Assembly (NCBI GenBank): GCA_024742405.1
Contig: JANSYP010000003.1
Location: 310,001-374,000, forward strand
Source: Paracoccaceae bacterium
GTDB lineage: Bacteria; Pseudomonadota; Alphaproteobacteria; Rhodobacterales; Rhodobacteraceae
Length of the DNA: 64,000 bases
Reading direction: 5' to 3'
The number at the start of each line of letters is the position of its first letter. Positions within the stretch are counted from its first letter, which is position 1. Below the pieces are notes generated by a model that worked only from the letters and a program-made list of their open reading frames with translations, did not search any database and was not told the DNA's origin. A program made the position numbers and the translations under genes. Below, piece by piece: positions 44,800 through 53,094 of this stretch.

Positions 44800-44808
44800 G
44801 GTGACGGG

Positions 44809-45372
44809 ATGGAGGTCCTGGCTGTCGTCCTTACTTGGGGGCTGGCGGCCGTTCTCTTTCTCATCCTGCTGGTGCTCTGTCTTCCGCTGCGGCTGGAGCT
44901 GATGCTGCGAAAGCAAGCCGATTGGCAGTATTCGGTCCGTCTCAGACCCTTCGGACGGATCGGGCCATCGATCTCGCTCTCGGGCAAAAAGACAGGCGCA
45001 GAACCCAAGGCAGGGGACACCCAACAAGACCGAAAGCGGCGCCGGCGCGGTGGACCGTTCGGAGCTCAGCGGATGTTGCGGGCCGTCGTGCGATTGTTGA
45101 TGGATATCCTGTATCGTATCCGGATCGGCCAACTGACTCTGGACGCCCGGTTTGGCCTGGGTGATCCGGCGGCCACCGGACAGACCTATGGCGCGCTCAT
45201 GCCGGTGGTTTATGCCGCGGCCGCCTTTCCCGGCGTGCGGATGAACCTGGTTCCGGTTTTCGACATTGCGGAACTGACGGGCGCCGCCCGGCTGAACGTT
45301 TCGCTGATCCCCGTCACACTCATCGGGCCGGCGCTGCGCTTCGGCTGGCAGGCCTTTCGGGCGGCAGGATGA
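44809..45372 (+). CDS. DUF2953 protein (YtfI-like)
   Basis: This 187-residue protein has one N-terminal transmembrane helix (AVVLTWGLAAVLFLILLVLC), a basic stretch (RKRRRRGG) and a DUF2953 domain (IGQLTLDARFGLGDPAATGQ). DUF2953 and GerW proteins are also neighbours in Bacillus (ytfI-ytfJ), so the pair is an old functional unit. It is ten bases after the GerW gene and overlaps the next gene by four bases. Confidence 0.88.
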   Translation: MEVLAVVLTWGLAAVLFLILLVLCLPLRLELMLRKQADWQYSVRLRPFGRIGPSISLSGKKTGAEPKAGDTQQDRKRRRRGGPFGAQRMLRAVVRLLMDILYRIRIGQLTLDARFGLGDPAATGQTYGALMPVVYAAAAFPGVRMNLVPVFDIAELTGAARLNVSLIPVTLIGPALRFGWQAFRAAG

Positions 45373-45638
45373 ACTGGAGTGTCGATCCCCCAATCCGCGT
45401 CGGCCATCGTGTCTTCGCAGCCGTCGCAGAGCGTGAAACGGAAGTTTACGGGATACGTGCCGCTGGGACCTGCTTGGGGACGAAGCGACCGGCCCTGATC
45501 CTGGTGCTCGAGCGCGGTCAGGTGCGGGCACTGGATGTGACCGGCCGGGCTCTTGATCTTGCCGCGGTCGAACGGTCCTTTCCCGAGGCCGTCGAGCATT
45601 TGCGCGCCTTGGTCGAGGACGCCCCGTCCGCCGATTGA
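45369..45638 (+). CDS. Small protein of the GerW operon, unknown function
   Basis: This 89-residue soluble protein (MNWSVDPPIRVGHRVFAAV...) has no signal peptide, membrane helix or named domain. The ATGA overlap with the DUF2953 gene shows translational coupling, which supports it as a real gene. The beta-rich centre (ALILVLERGQVRALDVTGRA) suggests a small barrel. I do not recognise the family. Confidence 0.7.
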   Translation: MNWSVDPPIRVGHRVFAAVAERETEVYGIRAAGTCLGTKRPALILVLERGQVRALDVTGRALDLAAVERSFPEAVEHLRALVEDAPSAD

Positions 45639-45717
45639 CGGCGTCTGGACTGGAGCTGGTTCGAGCTTGTCGATCAATAACCGGCGAGGTCGTTGAGCCC
45701 CAACTTCGCCAGCCGGC

Positions 45718-46344
45718 TCACTTGCTCCAGGGCAGGTGGAAGTCGAAATCGTGACATGTCGCGCAGAAGTTCTCCGATGCCCTATGCACTTCGTGACACA
45801 GCGCGCAGTCTGCATAGGGCCAGCCGTGGGGCGAGTCGTGCGGATTGGTCGGCTGCGCCTCGGACGTCAGCGCCGACAGCCGCTGCAACGGCCCGTGACA
45901 CGCGAGGCAGGTTTCCGTTGCGGGCTCGTCCATTGGCTCACTGCTGCCATGGCATCCGGCGCAGGACACTCCAGACAACAAGTGGGCATGGCTGAGAGGC
46001 AGCATGTCGGCGAGGTCGGAGGACGCGCCCTTGATATGGCAGCTCTCGCAGGCCGCGAGCCCGGTCCCCGATGTCGGTGGATGTGCAGACGACAAAACGT
46101 CGTCGTCATGGTGGCAGGAGCCGCAAAACTGCTGGAGCGAGTCCGCTACTGGCAAGACCTGGTGCCTGTCGGCTGGAAGAGCGTCGGCAGGAGGCGTTTT
46201 TTGGACGCTGTCGTGGCCCAACGCGCCTCCCGCCGCCGGCCAGAGCTGCGGCAAGTCATTCGCCGCAATGTCAGACGGTTGGCTGATCAGAACCGCGAAG
46301 AGCGCAGCAAGGCCAAACGCGACACTGAAGGGCAGGATTCGCAT
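45718..46344 (-). CDS. Multihaem cytochrome c (c3/flavocytochrome type)
   Basis: This 208-residue exported protein has a signal peptide (FSVAFGLAALFAVLISQ) and six CxxCH motifs: CGSCH, CESCH, CAGCH, CLACH, CALCH and CATCH. Extra histidines suit bis-His haems. It follows the FAD subunit gene by 19 bases on the same strand. In Shewanella-type periplasmic fumarate/urocanate reductases a tetrahaem domain feeds electrons to the flavin; here the haem part is a separate, larger protein. The likely electron source is a quinol-oxidising NapC/CymA-like protein, not in this window. Confidence 0.87.
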   Translation of the reverse strand: MRILPFSVAFGLAALFAVLISQPSDIAANDLPQLWPAAGGALGHDSVQKTPPADALPADRHQVLPVADSLQQFCGSCHHDDDVLSSAHPPTSGTGLAACESCHIKGASSDLADMLPLSHAHLLSGVSCAGCHGSSEPMDEPATETCLACHGPLQRLSALTSEAQPTNPHDSPHGWPYADCALCHEVHRASENFCATCHDFDFHLPWSK

Positions 46345-46363
46345 GTCGGCTCAGCCGTGCCGA

Positions 46364-47911
46364 TCAACGCCAGACGGGGTGTGCTGCCACGTTTTTTCCG
46401 GCGATCCGTCCGAAGACCAGGCAGTCGACATAGGCGCAGGATCCCAGTCGGGACGCGCCATGCACACCGCCTGCGGCTTCGCCGGCCACATAGAGGCCAG
46501 GGATCGGGTCGGAGGTCTGAACATCCAGTGCCCGCGCTTCGGCATCCATCGCCAGCCCGCCCATGCAATGGTGGATTTTTGGCAGTAGCCGGACAGCATA
46601 GTACGGCGGCGTTTCGATCCTGAACTGGTCGGCTTGCATGTACCGGCCCATCTCCTGGTCCTCGCCAACGTCCACCGATGCATTGAAGGCACTGATCGTC
46701 TCTGCGAGCGGATCCAAAGGGCTGTCATAGGCGGCCGCCATGGCATCGAGCGTGTCGAACTTCCGCACAACGCCGCTGTCCAGCAAAGCCTCCAAAAGGT
46801 TGTCACCGAGTCGCTGTTGCGCGACTTCGAAGCCCTTGCCGTCGCAGAAGGCGATCACCTTGTTGTCCTGTGAAAGAATTGCATCGGCCCGGGTCTTGCG
46901 GTCCGCCATTTCATCGACGAACCGCTTGCCGGTTTCCGTGCTGACCCAAAGACCATAGGCGGCCGTCACAAGCTGGACAAACAGTGGTGCCCGGCCAAAG
47001 CCTCTCTCGTCGGGACTCGTCCATGGGCCGAGTTGGACCCAGGACGGCTGAACAAGAAAACAGCCGACGGCCATCGCCTCGCGTAATGCCTCGCCTGTTG
47101 CGCCGGGCTGGTTCGTACTGTCCAGAGTCTCGTCAAGCCGAGGGTCCTGTAACATCCGAAACCCGATATCGTTGCCGAAGCCACCGGTTGCCAGCACGAC
47201 CCCGCGCGAGGCGCGGATCAGCTTGGTGGTGCCGCTGTCCTCATCGGGAAATCGGTAGCCTTCGCGGATCTCGACGCCTTTGACACGGCCGTCGTCGTCA
47301 CGGACGATATGCTTGAGCAATGCTCCGGTCCGCGGCTCTATCCCCAGATCCCGCAGCGTCTCTAGCATGGGCACGACAACGCCGGCGCCGGATCCGACGG
47401 CGGTCTTGTAGGCTCGGGGAACCGCATGTCCGCCCATGTGACTGAGCTCATCGGCCCATTCGGCTCCGAATTCGTCGACCGTCCATTGATGCGTCTCGGT
47501 CGACCGTTCGGCCGCGATCCGCGCGAGCTCCGGGTGGTTCAGATGTAGCCCGGCTGTCAGCATGTCTTGATAAAGCTGCTCCGGACTGTCTTCGATGCCC
47601 TGTGCCGCCTGGGCGGGTGAACCTGCAGCGGACATTACGCCGCCGCTGATGAGTGAATTCCCGCCGGGCGTGCGCATCTTCTCCAGAATGACAACCGACG
47701 CGCCTGCTTTTTGCGCTTCATAGGCCGCTGCCAGCCCCGCGAAACCCGACCCGACCACAACGACGTCGACCGTTTCGTCCCACGTCTCCGGCATAGGGCG
47801 AGGCATGGCATCCGCGGCGATCGGCAATGCGAGGGCGGATGCGGCGCCCGCACCGAGAACGGCGCGTCGGGACAGTTCACTTTTGGTCCCGGCCAGGTTT
47901 TTGCGGGTCAT
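46364..47911 (-). CDS. Periplasmic FAD reductase, flavocytochrome c type, Tat-exported
   Basis: This 515-residue flavoprotein of the fumarate/urocanate reductase (FrdA-like, flavocytochrome c) family has a Tat signal at the N-terminus (SRRAVLGAGAASALALPIAA). The FAD dinucleotide motif is VVVVGSGFAGLAAAYEAQKA, followed by LEKMRTPGGNSLISGG, VLATGGFG and, near the C-terminus, YVAGEAAGGVHGASRLG. It would reduce an unsaturated acid in the periplasm as an anaerobic electron sink. GGGGAGGAGGCAACC precedes the ATG and an exact FNR box is 98 bases upstream. Fumarate, urocanate or an acrylate are all possible substrates. Confidence 0.9.
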   Translation of the reverse strand: MTRKNLAGTKSELSRRAVLGAGAASALALPIAADAMPRPMPETWDETVDVVVVGSGFAGLAAAYEAQKAGASVVILEKMRTPGGNSLISGGVMSAAGSPAQAAQGIEDSPEQLYQDMLTAGLHLNHPELARIAAERSTETHQWTVDEFGAEWADELSHMGGHAVPRAYKTAVGSGAGVVVPMLETLRDLGIEPRTGALLKHIVRDDDGRVKGVEIREGYRFPDEDSGTTKLIRASRGVVLATGGFGNDIGFRMLQDPRLDETLDSTNQPGATGEALREAMAVGCFLVQPSWVQLGPWTSPDERGFGRAPLFVQLVTAAYGLWVSTETGKRFVDEMADRKTRADAILSQDNKVIAFCDGKGFEVAQQRLGDNLLEALLDSGVVRKFDTLDAMAAAYDSPLDPLAETISAFNASVDVGEDQEMGRYMQADQFRIETPPYYAVRLLPKIHHCMGGLAMDAEARALDVQTSDPIPGLYVAGEAAGGVHGASRLGSCAYVDCLVFGRIAGKNVAAHPVWR

Positions 47912-49493
47912 GGTTGCCTCCTCCCCTGTACCAGTCGGCGGACATCGTGTGCGCGACCGGAGTGTTGCGAATCCAATTGCCGAAGTATCAGCCCCCTGGC
48001 CGGCTTGCGTTGACAGCTATCAACGGCTGGTTCCCGCAGGCGAGTTTGGAACCGTTTGGATGGGAGCCCTTTGTCTCAGGTTTGCCGCCAGTTCCGACGT
48101 GCCGGTGACTGGAGCAACCCAGCGTCCCGAAAGCGCTCCTTGTTTCGTTAGGCGATGGCCGCATTGAGTTTCGCAGCCCCAAGATGCAGTCAGCAGTGCG
48201 CACCATGGCCAAAGGGAACAGCGTGGGACTCCTGTCGTTGCGAAGTGCGACAGGCCTCCAATCCATCAGGTAGCCGAGCTTGGGCTCGATACGGTTGCGG
48301 CGATTGCATCAGCGCTTTTCGAAACCGACGAGTCTCTCGCGCGACGTCCGCTGGGGGAGGCAGGCGCGTACGTTGCTGCGATGGCAGAAGAACATCCCGC
48401 GCGGAACGCGCCAGTCTTCGACAGGCGGTTCTCCAAGCACTTCGGGAAGCAAGGCCAGGGCCGTGCCATCTGTTCGCCGCTCACCCGGAAATCGTCACTT
48501 ATCACGCCTCCTGAGGTTCAGCAGCCCGACACGGTCCGGTGGGAAGACCGCACTCAATCCAAGGGGTCAGATGTTAGAGGCGCCTTGCGTCAATCACATC
48601 TCGATCATCCAATCGGAGCGTTACATCCGTATCTTGTCGACTTCGTGGTCTACCCTAACAACGGTCCGGCCGAACCCGCCTGGGCACAAGGGTGTGCGCA
48701 CAAGGGTTTTGGTTCTTCGTTGAGCACAGGAGCGCTTGCCTCTCCATTCACTGGACAGATCCATTTTGCGACCTCGAAAACCGAGCTTCTCTCCGGACCT
48801 TGTAACGGATGGGATGGCGCGGGACGGACGACTTCGCTGGCAATCTGTCTGTTCCAGCGGTCCGGGACACCCAGAGATTGCGTGACGAACAACAGAGATC
48901 GATCGCTACTCTGTGTTCAACGGACGTCCGCCATTGTTCAATCCTCCTGAGCGCGTCAGCTTGATGGTTGCAGCGGAGTTTGCATGTGACAGATCACAAC
49001 GACGGCTTCAGGTGCTGGCGCGCGGTAGCCCAACAGGGCACTTGGATTTCGGTTCGCTGGATCTGTCGTATCGACTGGATGGCTCTAGCCTCGTCGTCCT
49101 TCGCACGGTCGATTCACAGCACTTTCGGCGCCACTGATCGAGAGAGTGGGGGCGCGAGCGCGATCAAAACGGACTGCACCTCCTCGTGGCCGGTCATCAG
49201 GCAAATTACCCGCCTAGCACAGGCCCTGCTGCGCGAGGCGCTGCCATCAATAGAGGTGTCGTGCGCACCTTGGGATGCGGGTTCGTGGAAGGCGCGGCAC
49301 TGTGGCCGCCGACTCCAGAGATGGACGCTACTCTTTGGAACAACCGTCGCTAGTTTCTTGCTGACAGCATAACGTGCCATCTTTTGAATGAACCTCGTCC
49401 GGCACGAATGCCCCCACAGCACCTGTTTCACCTGGACGGGTGGGGCGCTGCACACCTTCCGCCAGCCATTCGGCAGGGCCGTGCTGTCCGCCG
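47912..49493. other. Long region without intact gene
   Basis: It starts with the flavocytochrome promoter (FNR box 48010-48023). The rest has several frames of 70-190 codons that overlap on both strands and show no motif I can assign. Decayed DNA is the likeliest reading. Confidence 0.4.
48010..48023. promoter_or_regulatory. FNR-type box upstream of the flavocytochrome genes
   Basis: TTGACAGCTATCAA is an exact box, 98 bases before the FAD subunit start. Confidence 0.75.
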
Positions 49494-50702
49494 TTACGTG
49501 GTAACCCCGTGTTGCAATCCGGCGATGACGCCACGCAACTCGGCCAACCCCTTGAGCCGTCCAATGGCGGGATAGCCTGGCTGCGCCTTGCGGCCGAGGT
49601 CATCAAGGATGTCCTGTCCATGGTCGGGGCGAAACGGAATCGACCAGTCAGTGCGACCTTGTGCTTTACGGCGCGCCTCTTCGCGCAGGCAGGCGGCGAC
49701 CAGCGCCACCATGTCCGTGTCCCCGCCCAGATGCTCGTCCTCGAAAAAAGAGCCCCGAACACTGGATGTCTCGCGTTTGACGTTACGCAGATGGAGGAAA
49801 TGCACCCGGTCTCCCAGCCTGTCCATCATCCCTGGCAGATCGTTGTCGGGCCGTGCGCCAAGCGAGCCGGCACACAGTGTGATACCGTTGCAGGGCCGGT
49901 CGACTGCCTGCATGACGCCGACATACTGCGCCTCGGTCGACATGATCCGCGGCAGGCCCAGAAGTGGCACCGGCGGGTCGTCCGGGTGGCAGCAAAGCCG
50001 CAGGTCCAGTCCTTCGGCGACCGGCGCCACCTCTGACAGGAAATCGATCAGGTGGGCGCGCAGCCGATCCTCGCTTATCGCGTCATATTCGGCGATATGC
50101 TGCCGCACATCTTCCAACGAGAAGTTCTCTGCCGCGCCCGGCAGGCCAAAGACCACGTTTCGCGCCAACTCTTCGCGCCGGGCGTCGCTCATACCCGCGA
50201 AGCGCTCTGCCGCGGAGTCTCGCAAGGCCTCATCGAAATCATCCTCTGCTCCGGGTCGGGCAAGAATATGCAGGTCGAACGCCGCGAAATCCGTGAGGTC
50301 GAAACGCATGCAGGTGGCTCCGCTGGGACGGCGCCAGGCCAGGTCGGTGCGCGTCCAGTCCAAAACCGGCATGAAGTTGTAGCAGATCACCTCGAGCCCC
50401 GCAGCGGCGAGGTTTCGCAGGCTTTCCTTGTAGGCTGCGATATGGTCGCGCCAGTTGCCTCGCTGCTTCTTGATGTCCTCCGAAACCGGAAGGCTTTCCA
50501 CCACATCCCAGGCCAGACCAGATGGGCGGCCATCTGCGAGGGTGCCGATCTCGCGCTGACGCTGTGCGATCTCCCGAGGCGTCCAGACGTCACCGGTGGG
50601 CACGTGATGAAGGGCAGACACGACCCCCTCGGCCCCGGCCTGCAAAATGTCGTCGACGGACACCTGATCCCCGGGTCCGAACCATCGCCATGTCTGCTTC
50701 AT
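49494..50702 (-). CDS. uxuA: Mannonate dehydratase
   Basis: This 402-residue enzyme converts D-mannonate to 2-keto-3-deoxy-D-gluconate in hexuronate catabolism. Family features are MKQTWRWFGPGDQVSVDDIL, CYNFMPVLDWTRTDL, the metal-site region LCCHPDDPPVPLLGLPRIMS, and the C-terminal PFRPDHGQDILDD followed by PGYPAIGRLKGLAELRGVI. Length and ends are normal. It is divergent from the GntR/TRAP operon at 50801, with a shared candidate operator between them, so uptake and dehydration of a sugar acid are probably controlled together. Confidence 0.93.
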   Translation of the reverse strand: MKQTWRWFGPGDQVSVDDILQAGAEGVVSALHHVPTGDVWTPREIAQRQREIGTLADGRPSGLAWDVVESLPVSEDIKKQRGNWRDHIAAYKESLRNLAAAGLEVICYNFMPVLDWTRTDLAWRRPSGATCMRFDLTDFAAFDLHILARPGAEDDFDEALRDSAAERFAGMSDARREELARNVVFGLPGAAENFSLEDVRQHIAEYDAISEDRLRAHLIDFLSEVAPVAEGLDLRLCCHPDDPPVPLLGLPRIMSTEAQYVGVMQAVDRPCNGITLCAGSLGARPDNDLPGMMDRLGDRVHFLHLRNVKRETSSVRGSFFEDEHLGGDTDMVALVAACLREEARRKAQGRTDWSIPFRPDHGQDILDDLGRKAQPGYPAIGRLKGLAELRGVIAGLQHGVTT

Positions 50703-50752
50703 CCGGTTTCCTCCCCAGCCTCACAGGTCATTCTACCATTTTCCCGCATTGC

Positions 50753-50768
50753 TGACTAGTATGGAAGT
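50753..50768. promoter_or_regulatory. Candidate GntR operator between uxuA and the TRAP operon
   Basis: TGACTAGTATGGAAGT repeats the 16-mer seen at 5032-5047 with two substitutions. Here it lies between the divergent uxuA and gntR starts. Confidence 0.5.
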
Positions 50769-50800
50769 ATGGTAAGCAGATTTAGGGAGGGGCGAGAATC

Positions 50801-51547
50801 ATGACGGCATACAGCGTTGTTGCCAACGATCTTGATCCGTCCATGGCGATCTCTCCCCAGATCTATGCCCAACTGCGCGATGCCATCATCCGCAACCGTT
50901 TCGCGCCCGGCGACCGGATTTCCGAAAGCGAGATCGCCCGCAGCCGCAATGTCAGCCGCCAGCCCGTGCGCGAAGCCTTCATCAAGCTCGCAGGGGAGGG
51001 TCTGCTTGTCATCCTGCCCCAGCGCGGCACCATAATCTCCAAGATCAGCTATACCGCCGTCCTGGATGCGCGCTTTCTGCGCGAGGCAATCGAAGCTGAT
51101 ATTGTCAGGATCCTTGCGGCCGATCCCGAGCGCGCCGTTATCCGCGAGCTGCGCCATCAGATCAAAGCCCAGTCCGCCGTGGCCGGCGCGGATCAGCAGG
51201 AATTCATCAACCTGGACGAACGCTTTCACCGCACGCTGGCCGACTCGGCCGGCAAGGTCGGCGCCTGGCGTTTGATCGAAGGGTTGAAGTCACAAATGGA
51301 CCGGGTGCGCTTTCTTTCTCTGGGTCAGTTCCCCGTGAAAAAGCTTATCGATCAGCATAGCGCGGTCGTCGACCGCATCGAGATTGGCGACCCGAACGGT
51401 GCCAATGCGGCCATTCGGGCCCATCTGCGCGAGGTCCTGAGCGACCTGCCCGAGATCCTCGCGGCCAACCCAGACTTTTTCGACTTGCCCAAGGGAGCGA
51501 TCCCGGAGCCGGTCAATGCACCTATCCAAGGAGGAGTGGAGACATGA
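50801..51547 (+). CDS. GntR-family regulator, FCD subfamily (UxuR-like)
   Basis: This 248-residue regulator has a winged helix (ISESEIARSRNVSRQPVREA) and an FCD domain (NLDERFHRTLADSAGKVGAW, IDQHSAVVDRIEIGD). It is the first gene of the TRAP operon and its stop overlaps the receptor start by four bases. It probably represses the operon and uxuA until a hexuronate-derived acid binds. It resembles the regulator at 4207 in the DNA-reading helix (SRQPVREAF), consistent with both loci sharing the same operator. Confidence 0.9.
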   Translation: MTAYSVVANDLDPSMAISPQIYAQLRDAIIRNRFAPGDRISESEIARSRNVSRQPVREAFIKLAGEGLLVILPQRGTIISKISYTAVLDARFLREAIEADIVRILAADPERAVIRELRHQIKAQSAVAGADQQEFINLDERFHRTLADSAGKVGAWRLIEGLKSQMDRVRFLSLGQFPVKKLIDQHSAVVDRIEIGDPNGANAAIRAHLREVLSDLPEILAANPDFFDLPKGAIPEPVNAPIQGGVET

Positions 51548-52515
51548 TGTTCAACTGGAAAAAGACAATTGCGGCCGCAACCGTTGTCGCGCTGACGGCC
51601 GTACCGGCACTTGCGCAGGAGATGACACTGAAGCTGGGTCATCTCGCCAACGAAGATAATCCCTGGCACCTCGCATCGGTCAAGTTCGGTGAAGAGCTGT
51701 CTGCCCTGACGGATGGCCGCATTGTTGTTGAGGTTTTTCCGAATGAATCCCTCGGCAAGGAAATCGACCTGATCAACGGCATGCAGCTGGGGACTGTCGA
51801 TATGACCATCACCGGCGAAAGCCTGCAGAACTGGGCGCCCATGGCCGCGCTGCTGGCTGTGCCCTATGCATACAAATCCATCGATCACATGGATGAAATC
51901 GCCTCGGGCGAGATCGGCGACCAGATCAAGGCCCAGATCATCGAGAAGGCGCAGATCCGACCCATCGCCCATTTCGCCCGTGGTCCGCGCAACCTGACAT
52001 CGAACCGACCGATCGCGCATCCCGACGATCTGGACGGTCTGAAAATGCGCGTGCCGAACGTGCCGCTGTTTGTCGACACCTGGAAAGCGCTTGGCGCGAA
52101 CCCCGGCCCGATGGCATTCTCTGAGGTTTTCACTTCGCTCCAGAACGGCACTATCGAAAGCCAGGAGAACCCGCTGGCGCTTATCCGTTCGGCGTCATTC
52201 AACGAAGTCCAAAGCCACGTGAACACGACCGAGCATGTGCGGTCATGGATCTACCTGACCATTGCAGAATCCACCTGGAACAAGCTCAGCGAAGAAGATC
52301 AGGCCGCCGTGATGGAAGCCGCTGCCCGCGCCCAGGCCTATGAGCGCGGCCTGTTCAACGACTCCATTGCGGCCGACCGTGCCTTTCTGGAGGAAAAGGG
52401 TATGATCTTCGTCGAAGTGGACGGTGCCGCGTTCCAGGCAGCGGCCAAGGACGCCGTGCTGATGAACGTCAACGACGAGATCAAGCCGATCGTGGAAAAC
52501 CTTTTCGCAGAGTAA
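51544..52515 (+). CDS. TRAP transporter substrate-binding protein, DctP type
   Basis: This 323-residue receptor has a Sec signal (KTIAAATVVALTAVPALA). Mature features are LKLGHLANEDNPWHLASVKF, GRIVVEVFPNESLGKEIDLI, LKMRVPNVPLFVDTWKALGA and FSEVFTSLQNGTIESQENPL, the last two forming the carboxylate-binding region. AAGGAGGAGTGGAGAC precedes the start. With uxuA and a polyol dehydrogenase nearby, a hexuronate or aldonate is the likely ligand. A hairpin follows the gene. Confidence 0.92.
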   Translation: MMFNWKKTIAAATVVALTAVPALAQEMTLKLGHLANEDNPWHLASVKFGEELSALTDGRIVVEVFPNESLGKEIDLINGMQLGTVDMTITGESLQNWAPMAALLAVPYAYKSIDHMDEIASGEIGDQIKAQIIEKAQIRPIAHFARGPRNLTSNRPIAHPDDLDGLKMRVPNVPLFVDTWKALGANPGPMAFSEVFTSLQNGTIESQENPLALIRSASFNEVQSHVNTTEHVRSWIYLTIAESTWNKLSEEDQAAVMEAAARAQAYERGLFNDSIAADRAFLEEKGMIFVEVDGAAFQAAAKDAVLMNVNDEIKPIVENLFAE

Positions 52516-52533
52516 CCCGAAACGCCATGACAT

Positions 52534-52559
52534 CCGGCACCGCATCATCGCGGTGCCGG
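52534..52559 (+). promoter_or_regulatory. mRNA hairpin after dctP
   Basis: CCGGCACCGC and GCGGTGCCGG form a perfect ten-pair stem with a six-base loop between the receptor and small-subunit genes. It lacks a T-run, so it is more likely a 3'-protecting structure than a terminator. It occupies the same place as the terminator-like hairpin of the first TRAP operon. Confidence 0.65.
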
Positions 52560-52584
52560 CGACGTCCAAGCCCCGGGGTACCAT

Positions 52585-53091
52585 GTGCGACACGCAGACA
52601 AGATCATCGACCTGATCACCCGGGTCGCGCAATGGGGAACGGGGATATCGTTTGCCGTGTTGATCGCGGCCGTGTTGATCCAGGTAACGGCCCGCCTCAC
52701 CGGTCTGAGCGCTGTCTGGACCGAGGAGCTCACACGCTACGCGCTGCTCTTCACCATCGCGTTTGGCGCCGGTCTGGCCTTTCGCTCCGGTGACCTGGTG
52801 AATGTCGATGTGGTCTGTGAATCGCTGCCCGGTCGCGCGCCCTGGGTCCTGCGGCTGATCTCTGCGATCGCCACGGGTGGATTGGCGCTCTATCTTCTGC
52901 CCCACGCCTGGCGCTACGTTTCCATCGGCAAGATGCAGACATCGCCGGCTCTGGGTGTCCGAATGGACTTCATCCATGTCACCGTCTGGCTGATGCTGGT
53001 CTTTCTGTTGATCTTCGCCGCCTTGCGCGTGCTTGGCATGTTGACCGGCACCGAGGATGGCAAACCTTTCAAACCGGATGAAGAAAGCTGA
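52585..53091 (+). CDS. TRAP transporter small membrane subunit, DctQ type
   Basis: This 168-residue protein has four predicted helices and the loop motif TGLSAVWTEELTRYALLFTI typical of DctQ. The start is GTG at 52585; an ATG two bases earlier is in another frame. It precedes the large permease by three bases. Confidence 0.88.
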   Translation: MRHADKIIDLITRVAQWGTGISFAVLIAAVLIQVTARLTGLSAVWTEELTRYALLFTIAFGAGLAFRSGDLVNVDVVCESLPGRAPWVLRLISAIATGGLALYLLPHAWRYVSIGKMQTSPALGVRMDFIHVTVWLMLVFLLIFAALRVLGMLTGTEDGKPFKPDEES

Positions 53092-53094
53092 GCA

